Both the position numbers and the translations under genes were made by a program. Below, piece after piece: positions 22,240 to 33,305 of a DNA stretch of 64,000 bases; position 1 is the first letter of the stretch, and every line of letters starts with the position of its first letter. The notes under the pieces were generated by a model. That model searched no databases and was not told the origin of the DNA. It saw only the letters and a list, made by a program, of their open reading frames with translations. The DNA comes from Siphonodentalium dalli (lineage: Eukaryota > Mollusca > Scaphopoda > Gadilida > Siphonodentaliidae): NCBI GenBank assembly GCA_032622095.1, contig CP136067.1, positions 78,456,705 to 78,520,704 on the forward strand, written 5' to 3'.

Positions 22240-22596
22240 ATGGACAGGCCGAGAGAGCGCCTATTTATAAACACATGCGCCGAGCCATGCCGGCTAGATT
22301 ACATAACTATACATGAATACATGGATAATCTGAAAGAAATATGCAAAACTAAAGTCAGACACTCCATAGTTCGTTGCTTCACCCGAATATGGGGGACGTG
22401 TAACACGTTTGACACACCCGTTGCATACGCCCATTATTGGTATACACATGTAACCCAAGCAAAGTGGAACCAATATCCCCTTTTTCGAAATTCCCGTGAT
22501 GTTGAAGATCTATATAGAATTTTATTGAGATGCGATGAACCGTGGTTAGCTTTAAATATTTATGCAAATGGACAACAACTCAACATATACAGATAA
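22240..22596 (+). CDS. Unassigned open frame, 118 residues
   Basis: The longest plus frame near here not explained by a repeat. It starts MDRPRERLFINTC and ends QQLNIYR. No domain, signal peptide or splice border was recognised, and it begins right after (AAT)n tracts that close the tandem array. It may be a transposon-encoded remnant or chance. A minus frame overlaps it. Confidence 0.15.
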   Translation: MDRPRERLFINTCAEPCRLDYITIHEYMDNLKEICKTKVRHSIVRCFTRIWGTCNTFDTPVAYAHYWYTHVTQAKWNQYPLFRNSRDVEDLYRILLRCDEPWLALNIYANGQQLNIYR

Positions 22597-23337
22597 AAAC
22601 CCGGAGTAGATCTTGAATACAATTCAAACTTTACCTGCCATCTTGTGTTTTCGGTTATTTCAAATGCGATATATGTGAGGTGCACATTGTTTCCATTAAC
22701 TTTATTCATCAGAATTAGAAGACTTATTCCTTTTCTTGGATATTGATATTTCGTCCGATAGGCGGCGCAGCTGCACGCTTGCGAAAGAGAAATTAAAATT
22801 TTATGACAATCATCTCGAGACTGTGCGAGTAAATCGACTTCGCGATGAAACCTCGTTTATCATCTTGACTTGTAAAATCACATGAACATTGGTTAATCAG
22901 GTTATATCTCGGTATCGCTGCCATTTACCAGAATAATCCTGGACGGGGTCGAAACAAATGCTAACCCTGTGATAATTAAGAACGCGAACGAGGTGATCAG
23001 AAACATAGCTTCACCATGCCAAGTGCTAAGTGTTCACACATATCTGCTGAGTGAGATGGTGTTTTGGATCCAGTATAGCTCTAGCCATATATCGACATCG
23101 ATATATAGAGATTTTGAATACAACATAACATTGCATACAAGCGAGAGAAATACACACCGGAACTCTATTGGCACCCAAATTATAATATACCTTTCGTTGA
23201 ACTCCTAACAATATCTTTTCGATTTCACATAATAAACTTATTCCTGTATTTAATATCAGCATTCAAACTCAGAAATCAGATGCCGTTATTGTTTATTATG
23301 TTGTTTATATTGTTGTTGTTGTTGTTGTACGTATTGT
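22597..23337. other. Unassigned DNA with (TTG)n tract
   Basis: Short (TTG)n microsatellite near 23308-23328. No gene recognised. Confidence 0.35.
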
Positions 23338-23395
23338 CGACTGGGCTGTCCATGTGATAACCAAATAAACAAAAGATAGATAATTGATTGATTGT
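23338..23395 (+). mobile_element. Probable LINE 3' tail end
   Basis: ACCAAATAAACAAAAG followed by AATTGATTGATTG resembles the ACAAATAAACTTTGATTGA ending of the tail at 61489-61624. Only the last ~50 bp are recognisable. Confidence 0.4.
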
Positions 23396-23605
23396 ATATA
23401 TGGTGTTTGAATTACACTTAAACTTTAATTTATATGATATATTTATAAGATAGTTATGATGACGAGATAATTATGAGGACAGATGATGAAATTTATATAC
23501 GCATTAATGTCGACATTTATTTTATTGCATATATACTTATATTGTACAGTGCACCTTATATATAATGTACACATATACATATCTTCGTAATATGTGAATT
23601 TATGT
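23396..23605. other. Unassigned AT-rich DNA
   Basis: Nothing recognised. Confidence 0.35.
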
Positions 23606-23760
23606 AATATATACGGGAGGGGGGGGTCGGAACAAATTTCCAGACACGTATGCTATTTTTTTGCCGATGACCACTTTTTGGACCCACCCCCGACCCCAAA
23701 TTTGTTTGTATTTCATAGAGTTTTTTCCAGCCATGTTTTGACACCCACCCCTTTGTGGAA
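23606..23760 (+). repeat. Dispersed family E repeat
   Basis: GGGAGGGGGGG start, TTTTTTTGCCGATGACCAC, GGACCCACCCCC, TTTTGACACCCACCCC: the same order as 11893-12045. Confidence 0.6.
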
Positions 23761-24035
23761 CGCAAAACACAAACATACAGAGAAACCAGGACCAAACCTC
23801 CTACATTGAGATTCAGTGAATCTATAGTAATGAACAGCAGGACTGGTCTCTAGCAGTATATTCTTGACTGCAGTGGATTTTGTCCCTAGAAACATGAGTC
23901 AAACACTTACAGATGTAAATGTTGCAGATAACATGGCAGTTCAGTCAGACAGACTCTGACCAAGTAGACCACACTGCATTTTTGTTAAATATCATATTTC
24001 CACAGCTCTGCAGTCAATTTATTTTAAAGCTTAGT
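23761..24035. other. Unassigned DNA
   Basis: Nothing recognised. An ATCTGTAAGTG-like donor on the minus strand near 23906 has no open exon behind it. Confidence 0.35.
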
Positions 24036-24177
24036 ATATGAATAGAGCATGGCTTGGAGTTGACTGTGCAAATGTAGTGGCCAGTGGGAAGTGTGTAGTT
24101 CATGAGCCGAAGGCGAGTGAACTACACCATTGCCACTACATTCGCGTAGTCAACGACAAGATATGCTCTAATCATTA
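24036..24177. mobile_element. MITE-like imperfect palindrome
   Basis: About 140 bp folding on itself: AGAGCAT/ATGCTCT outside, GTAGTGGC/GCCACTAC in the middle, and GTGTAGTTCA/TGAACTACAC at the centre around GCCGAAGGC. This is the layout of a short hairpin transposon relic. No second copy was seen in the window. Confidence 0.55.
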
Positions 24178-24474
24178 TATTAAATCGAACATTTATAGAC
24201 AAACTGACGTTCTAACATTTATATACCATCGAACATTTTATTGCTAAACTGAAGTCATTGTATTGTGTCCAGATTGCATTCAATTTCCTTCTCGTCACAA
24301 AACCTATTAAGCAGCTTAATTTCCGAGTGGATAACCGGTCACTGACACAGCGCGCATGGTTAATCATAATTAATAGTCACTGTTTTAGTGTCAAATATGT
24401 GTGGTAATCCTTTTTAGAGACCTTTTTAGTTTTTGTGTTTTGTTATGGAAATTTATAAAAAATATGATGTCTAT
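24178..24474. other. Unassigned DNA
   Basis: Nothing recognised. Confidence 0.35.
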
Positions 24475-24580
24475 ACACCAGGTAGGTGATATTGCTCTAC
24501 ACCAGATATGTGATTTTGTTTTACACCAGATAGGTGATATTGTTTTACACCAGATAGGTGATTGTATTATATCAGATAGG
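24475..24580 (+). repeat. Short tandem repeat, ~27-bp unit
   Basis: Four units of ACACCAGATAGGTGAT plus a T-rich spacer, with small changes. Confidence 0.75.
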
Positions 24581-25262
24581 TTAAATTATTATATGCTAAG
24601 TGCCACACGGAGTCATTAGACATTACTAAAACATGTTTATCGCACATATAGCAATACACTAGAGCACACAGGAGCACCAATGGGAAATCAAAGAAAGTTA
24701 ATGTTATGATTGATTCCAATAGATTCAGATTGGTCAGGATTGGTTAGGAATTTTATAACGTTCACAGTTTATCTTGTATGAATTCAGGAATCTTGTATGA
24801 GTTCAGAAAAGGCATTATTTCGATTGGACTGCTCAAGTGTAGCATGTGAGAGTAAAGCATATAATACAAAAAAACCTACACATTTAGTAGAAACCTGTAT
24901 TAACTCATTCATGATATTGTGAATTATTACCATTTTCTATCTCTTTTGTCATATATGAGATAATTGTGTTATCCACTCACAAGTCTAGGTATGTTACATG
25001 TTTTTTTCTTTATACATCAGTGTATACATCAGTGTTTAATGTCCATGTTTGACCAGATTTGGCATTAAATTCATTTCTTTAAAGTTATCCTCATTTGATG
25101 TTAATTACATAGAATACTGCATGGGCGATTCAGCTGCATTAAGAATACTTTCCCTTGTCCTAAACAGGCACAAACCAACATCCAATGGCCCTAGTGTTGC
25201 TGCAGTTGCTTATTATTGATTTATTAGTGTTACAAACCAGTTCAAACTAGTAAAAATCCAAT
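24581..25262. other. Unassigned DNA
   Basis: Nothing recognised. Confidence 0.35.
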
Positions 25263-25368
25263 AAAAGGTGTGAGGACAAAAATAATTTTGTCACGGAAAA
25301 AATTGCTTTGGGCTTATTTTGACACCCACCACCCCCAGCCTAGGTGTCGGAAATCCCCCCCTGATATA
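25263..25368 (+). repeat. Dispersed family E repeat, third copy
   Basis: GGTGTGAGGAC start, a TTTTGTCAC segment, then TTTTGACACCCACCACCCC and a CCCCCCC run. Most diverged of the three. Confidence 0.5.
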
Positions 25369-26499
25369 TAGAGAACAAAACATGACATAGCATGGCTTTG
25401 TCGGTAGGATATTTGATTAAACATGTATAGTGTTTTGTTAAAGTAATATTGTCCTTGTGCGCACTGGCAGTGACGTGTTGTCGATGGTTTTAGTACCTTT
25501 CAAAAGAAATGTGACAACAGTTGTACATCATGGCTCCAGCTTGATCGATTGCCGTTTGGATGGTCACAATCGTTCGCCAAATATTCGATTGGCTGTTAAA
25601 AGGTGATTGCTATTTCGGCAGAAATGCTTATCTTATTCCAGATTAATCGCGGTGAATGTTTATATGCATGGTCGTTCACATAAAATGTGCGTTACTGTAG
25701 TCTTTTTAATAATAAGTCTTTTTCTTCAATCCGCCCACTAACTTAAGATGCGAACACATGCCCAGAAATTCCTGCACAGTTAGATTTCTGACACAGCATT
25801 CAGTGTTATAAAGTAGCTCTTCCCCCTCCTGCGGATCAGCGTTCTAGTCGACTGAAAGTTTTGATGAAGAAGTAGCATATAGTAAGTTAATTAATACATA
25901 CGCGAGCACACCGTCGGGTCCCATGTACGATCCACCTTGACTTCATTATCCAGTCCCATTGATGTGAGAATTCAAGAAATTACCGTCTTGAGCGTGTAAA
26001 GATATTCATTAATACAGAACCACTTTTTAAGATTGAATTTGTTTAACCTATTTATTTGTTTGGCACGATGTACTCCCTACTTTGTGATGAAAAACATAGC
26101 AAACTGGCTTACTTTGCGGAGCTAACATTATTATTATAAAGTCTACTCCTTCGGAACCAATTGAGCCAGAAAACTGAGTGTATATATATCAGACTTGTTG
26201 GGAGTTTGATATTACATGTATATGCATGCAACAGTGTTGTCCCTTGCAATGCATGTCTTAAATATGTTTGTAATAAAGCAACAATGACATATCCTTACAT
26301 ACAATTCAAAATCCATCAGATGTACATGTCCTATCGGACGTAATCGGTGCCGTTGTATTATACCATATAGTATATATAATATGAGCCCGGTTGAAAGTAA
26401 CCAAAAGTTTTATATTTTGTTTTGCGATCAGTTAACAAATTTACATCAGAATTTAGTTATATACTCTTTATCACTGCCAAAGATTATAGAGTCCATATG
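25369..26499. other. Unassigned DNA
   Basis: No gene or repeat recognised. The frames at 26161-26343 and 26381-26635 lack motifs, and the second runs into the tandem array. Confidence 0.35.
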
Positions 26500-27400
26500 C
26501 CTAACCTCTATGGTGCCCCAGTTCTACCCCTGTTATATAGACGGTGCCAGTTGTGAATATTTAAAGTGTATGGTTTCCCGTTATACAAATACGTCGTACC
26601 ATGGATATATAACTATATATAAATCAGTTCGGTGAAGTCGGCGACACTTATTTTAGAAGTTTGACGCCCCTTCTCCAACCTCCATTCATGACTTGAACAG
26701 CACCATTTTGGGAACTTTATACCACGCCATTTGATTCATCGTATCAGTGATGCGCTTACATATATATATGTTTGTAGGAAAATATTTTATCAATTTTGTT
26801 CTCCCCGATCCCAATTACTCACACAAATGGTTCCACTTCGAAAATTTTAATTACACCTTTGTCTATAGCTAAGTTTGGAGGAAATCCGTGATCAAATTGT
26901 TCTATCAATTGCTGTGGTCCCCCCTCAACCCCCATCCATGACTTTGACGGTGCCACTTTGGTAACTTTGAATCATGCCATAGATGCATGGCAATATCTTA
27001 TTTTATAACTCTGGTGGCAATCGGCGGCAAAAAAAGTTTCTATCAATTGTATGCCCCTACTCCAGTTCCCATTCCTGTCTTGGGCGGCGCCACCTATGTA
27101 TCTTTAAACCACACCATTAGATCCATATATCATATATATATGACCATGCATATATGATTGGCATAAATCGACGACAAAAAGGTTTATATCACTCCAACGA
27201 AATCTCTAAGTCCGGCGGCGCGGCTTATGTATATATATTTCCGCAATCCGCATGTCATGGAGAATATCAGATGACAGTTTCGTGGAATTCGACAACAAGA
27301 ATTGTCATGAGATTTGGTGCCCCCTCCCTTTTTGTCCTCTGACACAGACAACGTCACGTTTGAAACGTTTAAGCGGCGCCGTTATCTTCCTAGTAAAATT
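26500..27400 (+). repeat. Degenerate tandem array, ~115-150-bp units
   Basis: Seven anchor sites of the form GCCCC-x-CTCC-xxx-CCCAT-xCATGACTTGG followed by a GGCGCCA-like block. They start near 26510, 26663, 26800, 26914, 27052, 27190 and 27314. Units are heavily diverged, implying an old array. Confidence 0.55.
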
Positions 27401-27869
27401 AAACCCATTTTAGACCCCTTTACAGCTCTCTGGATGCCCCTAGCTGTTCAGTTAATATATAACGTTCAGATAGTCATAAAGACAGACATACGCAACTATA
27501 TATATATCTAACATACGTGTATTTGGTTTCAAATTAATGCCCGATGAAAGTTTAAACAGACATTTAAGCAGAGCTTTCGGACCAAGGCATTTAACCTACA
27601 CTATTCAGCTGCATTTGTCACTTGAAACTTTCATCGAATTTGACACATGTAGCTGAATATTGTAAATTTCTTTTGATGAAGCAATGAAGAAGGACTTGGG
27701 CTGAAAGTTATGTTTAATCCTTTCATTACGCGAGCTGCGTTGGTGCAGCAGTTCATTATATTATATATGCCAGTCTCCCATATATATATCTATATATATA
27801 TAGGGAGCATCGGATATATAAGAGAATGAGCTGGCTTACAAGGTCAAGGTAAATATTGTTAGGCCAATG
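27401..27869. other. Unassigned DNA with short inverted motifs
   Basis: CGATGAAAGTTT near 27542 is mirrored as AAACTTTCATCG near 27625, possibly another hairpin relic. (AT)n tracts at 27780-27802. Confidence 0.35.
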
Positions 27870-27915
27870 TATTATCATATATATGCGAGGCTCCACATGT
27901 GAGACTCGCATATAC
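27870..27915. repeat. Short hairpin
   Basis: ATATATGCGAG and CTCGCATATA flank the palindromic CTCCACATGTGAG centre. Confidence 0.5.
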
Positions 27916-28760
27916 AAGAGAATGCATTGGTACAGTGTTTTCGCAAAATGTCTGGAAGCTCCAGTCATGGAAGGGTTAAATGAGCGTTGGCACTTTATTG
28001 ACGACCCTGGTCCACATTTGGCAATGAATTTATATGATCACCATGGGTTAGACTGACATCCATATATACAGTGAGCATGTGTCATATACATGTATACGAA
28101 GTAATATCGCCTTGATTGCCAGTATATGGTGGTAAAACTTGGCTGCAATTAGATATCCCACTAGAAACAAGATGGTTGGGCGAGTTTTGTTATCGATATG
28201 CAGGCGCTGAAAAAGGAGCAATGTTTTATTTATTAGAACATGCATATACATGTACTTCCTAAAAAAAAACCTCAATAATAACAGTTTTCAGTATGACAGT
28301 TTAATTTCGATGTTTCAAATCATAACACATTTGATTGTGATAGTTTGTTATAGACTATTCATATTATAAGAAATCTTTTCAGATTAATATATATCAATTG
28401 TTCACGCACACATTTTTCACAGTATACTTGGTCAGTGCTTCCATCATTGTGATTCGTTTATTGTGTCCTCTATATATATATATTAATGATGTTATATTTT
28501 ACCAAGACTACTCCGCGTGTGTGGCTTTCACTACATACATAAGTGTACATTATCCAGGAATCAAGTTAATACTGGTAGCTCCAAAAATTGAAACAATATT
28601 ATCCCTATAGATGGATCGTCCATGACTCGGTAGAGAAATATAAACAATAATCAGTGAAGCATTTAGCCGAACATTACCTTCATGCCATGAAACCGATATG
28701 ACCGATGGGCCGTCCTGTCAAATTATAGCAAAATTTGGAAGTGCATGTTCGTGAATACAA
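27916..28760. other. Unassigned DNA
   Basis: Only chance frames; none has a recognised motif. Confidence 0.35.
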
Positions 28761-28883
28761 CTTCGTTGGAATTTGCTCTGTGAATCGTTCGTGGACGGAA
28801 GGCGCTGCTGTTAGAGTATCATAGTTCTGACAGTCCTTCAATCAGTCGAAGTGAGTATAGGATGTCTTACCTTACAGTATCAA

Positions 28884-29168
28884 TCATATGATTGCCAGAA
28901 ACATGTGTTTTCTTGTTGTTTCTTCTTGTTTTAGAGATAACTTGAGACCCGCAGGGAGAGATTTGTGCAGACAACCCCGCGCCGTGAGTTCCTTGTCATG
29001 TGTTACGATCATCAGCGGCGTTAGGCTGACGCGTTTATTGAATGCCCATGCGTCTCGTCGCATCACATCGTGCTGGATTAGTAAACGGTCGGCCCACCCT
29101 CGTGCGAACATAACCACGACCAAGACTATGAATCGCACAGTGTATTTAGCCATCATTCCAAAATCCAT
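28884..29168 (-). CDS. Candidate coding exon, secreted-protein-like
   Basis: The minus frame starts at either of two nearby ATGs (29168, 29153). The second gives MAKYTVRF followed by the hydrophobic IVLVVVMF and ARGWA, a plausible signal peptide with cleavage after GWA. A charged segment follows (DRLLIQHDVMRRDAWAFNK, later KELTARGCLHKSLPAG). Base composition is more GC-rich and codon-like than its surroundings. The frame stays open to 28884 and may stop there or be spliced earlier. No family recognised. Against it: the plus strand has a good acceptor-like site (T-rich tract then TTTTAG at 28931-28934) with an open frame, so the coding strand is uncertain. Confidence 0.3.
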   Translation of the reverse strand: MDFGMMAKYTVRFIVLVVVMFARGWADRLLIQHDVMRRDAWAFNKRVSLTPLMIVTHDKELTARGCLHKSLPAGLKLSLKQEETTRKHMFLAII

Positions 29169-29259
29169 GCGTTTGTCCATGCAAGTCAATGTTCAAATCG
29201 GATGTAAAATGAACAATGTGTGTATATAGGATTGGCAGAATAGCAATATGTATAGTGGT

Positions 29260-29608
29260 GATTCTTCCCATAGTACAGGCATAGTGTCCTTAATGTAGCA
29301 AGCTGAACGTCAGCCTCACGTCGTATCGCTCCCATATCGGTTATGATAATTTTACTTACATTCAATATATACACGAACAGAACATATAAGAATACAACTA
29401 TGAAACAAGTCTTCCCGTCCCCTATGTTTGCATATGTTTGGAAGATGGCCGAATAGACTGCATGGGATATGGAAAATGTTATAACTATCGTGTGCAGCTA
29501 TAACCATACTGTTCGCGCTGCTATGGCTACAAATAAAAGGGTATGATTTGACATATTGTAGGTTATGGTCGTTTCAGTAGTTATAGCCCACACAGCAAAT
29601 AATGTGGG
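29260..29608. other. Unassigned DNA
   Basis: Nothing recognised. Confidence 0.35.
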
Positions 29609-30195
29609 GAACCAGATAAGCTTAGTTGGTTCTACAAACTGACCCACTGGCAGAACCAACATAGTTGGTTCTTCACGGTCGAAGAACCAATTGGTTCTTT
29701 ACACATTTATTGAAGAACCAAACAAAGAACCAATTGGTTTTTGGTTGTAGAAGAACCAAATGGTTGACGAAGAACCAAAGAAGAATTTTTTTTTTGACAT
29801 CATTGAAGAACCAAATGAAGAACCAAATTTGTTATCAAGAACCAAGATTTTGGTGCTACAACTGTGTTACAATTACTACAATTACCAAACTGTCCCAGTG
29901 GCGGAACCACTCAGCTATTTAGTTCTTCACATGAATCAGTTGGTTCCACATAAATTGTCTTGGTTCTTCGCGAAGAACCAAATCATTTTGATCAATTGTC
30001 TTGGTTCTTCGCGAAGAACCTAATTATCAGGGGCAATTCCAAGAACCAAGAAGCCCAATTTGGTTCTTCGCGAACCCATCTGGTTCTTCGGGAAGAACCA
30101 GATGGGATCCTCATGGAGAACCAAATCTGATAATAGCGAAGAACCACATCGGTTTTCCGTCAAGAGCCATCTGGTTCTTCGCAGAGAACCGATTT
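29609..30195. repeat. Field of GAAGAACCA / TGGTTCTTC motifs
   Basis: More than 25 copies of AGAACCA or its reverse complement in about 590 bp, in both orientations. Several are joined into palindromes: GGTTCTTCGCGAAGAACC at 29962-29979 and again at 30003-30020, and a hairpin with perfect 15-bp arms CCCATCTGGTTCTTC at 30075-30106. Spacing is irregular, so this is not a simple tandem satellite. The open frames (for example 30001-30207) are chance. A few similar motifs appear at both ends of the foldback element next door. Confidence 0.7.
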
Positions 30196-30200
30196 CCTTT

Positions 30201-30530
30201 TTCGTAATGGACAAATGCATATCTAAGAATTTCACTCCTCTATAGCTAGCAAACAATCGGAAACCAAACGTATCACAAACTTAGAGGTGTAGGAAACCGA
30301 TCATTCTGGATGTTTCCATAGTCGACGTGACTGTTCTCGAACTGTTCAAATAATGGTGTGAAATATCGATTGCAAAAGTTACGAAACCGATAACAGAAGT
30401 ATAAGTATGCCAATAAATATATAATAAATATGATTAAATTCCTTACATAATCTACTTCTTGGTAAAATTAAATTGTTATCAAAAATGTATCAAGAAAGAT
30501 ATTAAAAAATAAAAACTATGGGAAACATAA
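30201..30530. other. Unassigned AT-rich spacer
   Basis: Lies between the GAAGAACC field and the foldback element; nothing recognised. Confidence 0.35.
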
Positions 30531-32349
30531 TTTTTTTACCTACAATCACTGCTGTTTTTGGTTCTTTGGAATTGATAAACAAGAGGAACGTCTGGAGAAC
30601 GAAAATTGGAAAAACGGAATTTTTACAACTAAACTTCAATCACCATCGTCGTCTTAGACATCATCGTCGTCATAGTCATCATCATTATCATCATTCATCG
30701 CTGTCTGCATCGTAGTCATCAACATTGTCATCATATCATCATCATCGCTGCCGTCGTTGTCATAATCATCACTGTCGTCACGGTTGTCATCACCATCGCT
30801 TTCGTCGTAGTCATCATCATCGATGTCCACGTAGTCATCATCGTCGCGTCGTAGTCACCTTCATCTATACCGTCGTCGTAGTCATCATCATCTTTATCGT
30901 CGTCGTCATCATCATCATCATCGCTGTCGTCATCATTGTAATCACCATCGTCGCAGTCGTCTTGTCACCATCAAAGCTGCTGTTGTCGTAATCATCATCA
31001 TTATCATCGTCGATATCGTCGTCGTGGTCATGATTATCATCGCTGTCGTCGTAGTCATCATCATGATCGCAGTCGTCGTGGTAATCACCATCATCCCTGT
31101 CGCTGTCGTAGTCATCATCATCTCTGCCGTTGTCGTAGTCATCATCATCGTTGTCGTCGTCGTGGTTATCATTATCATCGCTGTCGTCGTGGTCATCATC
31201 ATCATCATTACTGTCGTCGTCGTCATCATCATTGCTGTCGTCGTCGTCATCATCATTACTGTCGTCGTCGTCGTCATCATCATTGCTGTCGTGGTCAAAG
31301 TAATACATAGATGACATTGTTGACGATAACGACGAAAACGAGGACGGCTTATATGCGTGCGGATGGTGAAGATGATAGCGATGATGGTGACGACGACAAC
31401 AACTATATATACGACAACTTCGACGGTGATCGTAATTTACACAGATGGCGTCGATGAAGTCGACGACGACGATAATGATGATGATAATGATGACGATGTC
31501 GACATCGATGTCTATTATAATGATGTTGACCATGTTGCTACACGACGACGCGGATGATGGTAATAATTAGGATGATGCTGGCATGCTGCCAATAGCGGAG
31601 ATGATGACGACGACGGTGATAATGGTAATACTTAGGATGATGCTGGCATGCTGCCAATAGCGGAGATGATTATGATTACAACGACGACGATGATTATGAT
31701 GACGACGATGATCATGACGACAACGACGACAGCGGTAATTATGATAACGAACAGCGAGTATGATGACTACGATGACAACATCGATGATGAGATGATGATG
31801 GTGACTACAACGACAACCTCGATGATTATGATGATGACTACCACGACAACGATGATAATGATGATGACTTAGACGACGACGGCGATGATGATGGTTACTT
31901 CGACGATGACAGCAATGATGATGATGACTACGACCGTACGACGACGTCAGCGATGACGATGACTTCGACGACAGCGATGATGTTGATGACTACAACGACA
32001 GCGATTATGACAACGGCTATTATGATAAGTACGACGACAGCGATGATCATGATGATGATGACGACGAAGACGACAGCGATGATAATGACTACGACGACGA
32101 TGATGACGGTGACTACGACGAAGATAGAGATGTGATGGTGATGATGATAATGGTGATGACTACGATGACGACAGCGATGATGATGACGACGGCGTTGACG
32201 ATGACGATTGCGATGGCAATGAAGATGCTTACGGTGATTACGTTTACATGACAATGACGACGAAAACGACGACGATGATTGACGTTTAGTTGCAAATAAT
32301 AATTCTTCAATTCTCAAGAAACAAAACAGCAGTAACTGTAGGTAATTTT
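30531..32349. mobile_element. Foldback-type element with trinucleotide arms
   Basis: The left half (to about 31300) is TCATCG/GTCGTC-type trinucleotide sequence. The right half (from about 31360) is its complement type (GATGACGAC). The ends outside the trinucleotides are inverted copies too: TTACCTACA-x-TCACTGCTGTTTT, GGAATTGA and CAACTAAAC-x-TCAATCA at the left (30535-30650) match the reverse complement of 32270-32349. So the whole ~1.8 kb is one large imperfect inverted repeat with a short unique centre (about 31300-31360). This resembles foldback transposons. The 222-residue Asp-rich minus frame and similar frames are low-complexity by-products. Confidence 0.65.
31568..31670 (+). repeat. 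Internal direct repeat, 65-bp spacing
   Basis: TAGGATGATGCTGGCATGCT and the following TGCCAATAGCGGAG occur twice within the right foldback arm. Confidence 0.75.
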
Positions 32350-32394
32350 GGTTCTACAATTGTGTTTGAAGCACGAAGAACCAACTACTGGTCG

Positions 32395-32831
32395 CTAGGC
32401 GTCTGATGACCCTGTGTGCGTTTCGCGCACATTTGTACCTATAAGTATTGACATAAGTTCATATTCGACTTATTTTATTCTGAAATACGCCAAGCCCATA
32501 GTGGACTTATACCCGCTATTCCGTTGCATGGCCCGGGCCACAACGAAAACACATAATGTAAAGAGCCTACATCTGGTCTGCAAATAGGTTCATATTGCAC
32601 TGAAATATTCATATATATTTGATTCCGAAATAGGCCCATAGCGAGTTAATTTAATACATGTGATTTTTTTTTGATTTATTTAATTAAATTGTTTTAATTA
32701 AAATATTGAAAAACTAACGGCCGGGTATCCCCCATGGTATCCAGATTCACAACACCAAATTTGGTTGAAATCGGTCTGTGGGTCTGGGAGAAAAATCTGA
32801 ACAGACAGACAGATCCTACTCTCTGTTATCT
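32395..32831 (-). mobile_element. Helitron family B, degraded
   Basis: The minus-strand 3' side keeps the GTGCGCGAAACGCACAC hairpin-like block and a CTAG at 32395-32398. The 5' side keeps GTAGGATCTGTCTGTCTG near 32800-32820, as at 12337-12721. The extreme TC end is lost at the junction with the next element. Also shares CCATGGTATCC and ACACCAAATTTGGTTGAA with 12337-12721. Confidence 0.55.
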
Positions 32832-33305
32832 TCTATTATATATTTTGGAACTTCTGTCTGTCTGTGTGTCTTATAAACTCGAAAACTGCTCGACCGATCC
32901 GACGAATTTTGTATGTAGGCCGACTTTGATCCCGGGAACTATATGGGCGGGTCCAATTTCACGCGCGACCGTGTCCTTGACCATGACCTCGCCCATATAC
33001 GCTCATATATATAGGCATCTGTCTGGACCTCGACCGATCCGACTCGAGTTTGGTACGTATACGGGCCTACTTTAATCCCGGGAACAATATGGGCGGGTCC
33101 AATTTCACGTACGGTCGTGTCCTTGACCTTGACCTCGCTCATATAGGCATGTTTCTGGACCGATCGAACATTAGTTATTTTTACTTTTTCCTAATACTTT
33201 TCAACGTTGTTCGCTCAGTATCCCGACGCTGAATATTCTGCCCAGACGGGGGCGATCACAAAGAAATCCATAAATGGCCCGGACGAAGTCGGGCAGATCA
33301 GCTAG
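32832..33305 (+). mobile_element. Helitron family C
   Basis: Begins TCTATTATATATTTTGG, then a CTGTCTG tract, and ends with the CCCGGACGAAGTCGGG hairpin and CTAG (33302-33305), followed by T. The termini are those of family A, but the body differs: two ~130-bp modules with GACCGATCCGAC, TCCCGGGAAC, TATGGGCGGGTCCAATTTCA and a GTCCTTGACC block. Non-coding. Confidence 0.75.

Noticed and set aside
29960-30106. Heat-shock promoter
   Set aside because: TTCnnGAA spacing is present in the palindromes, but no gene or TATA arrangement follows; kept only as a remark.
30865-31533. 222-residue Asp-rich minus-strand open frame
   Set aside because: It is the translation of TCATCG trinucleotide sequence in a foldback element; neighbouring frames are open for the same reason.
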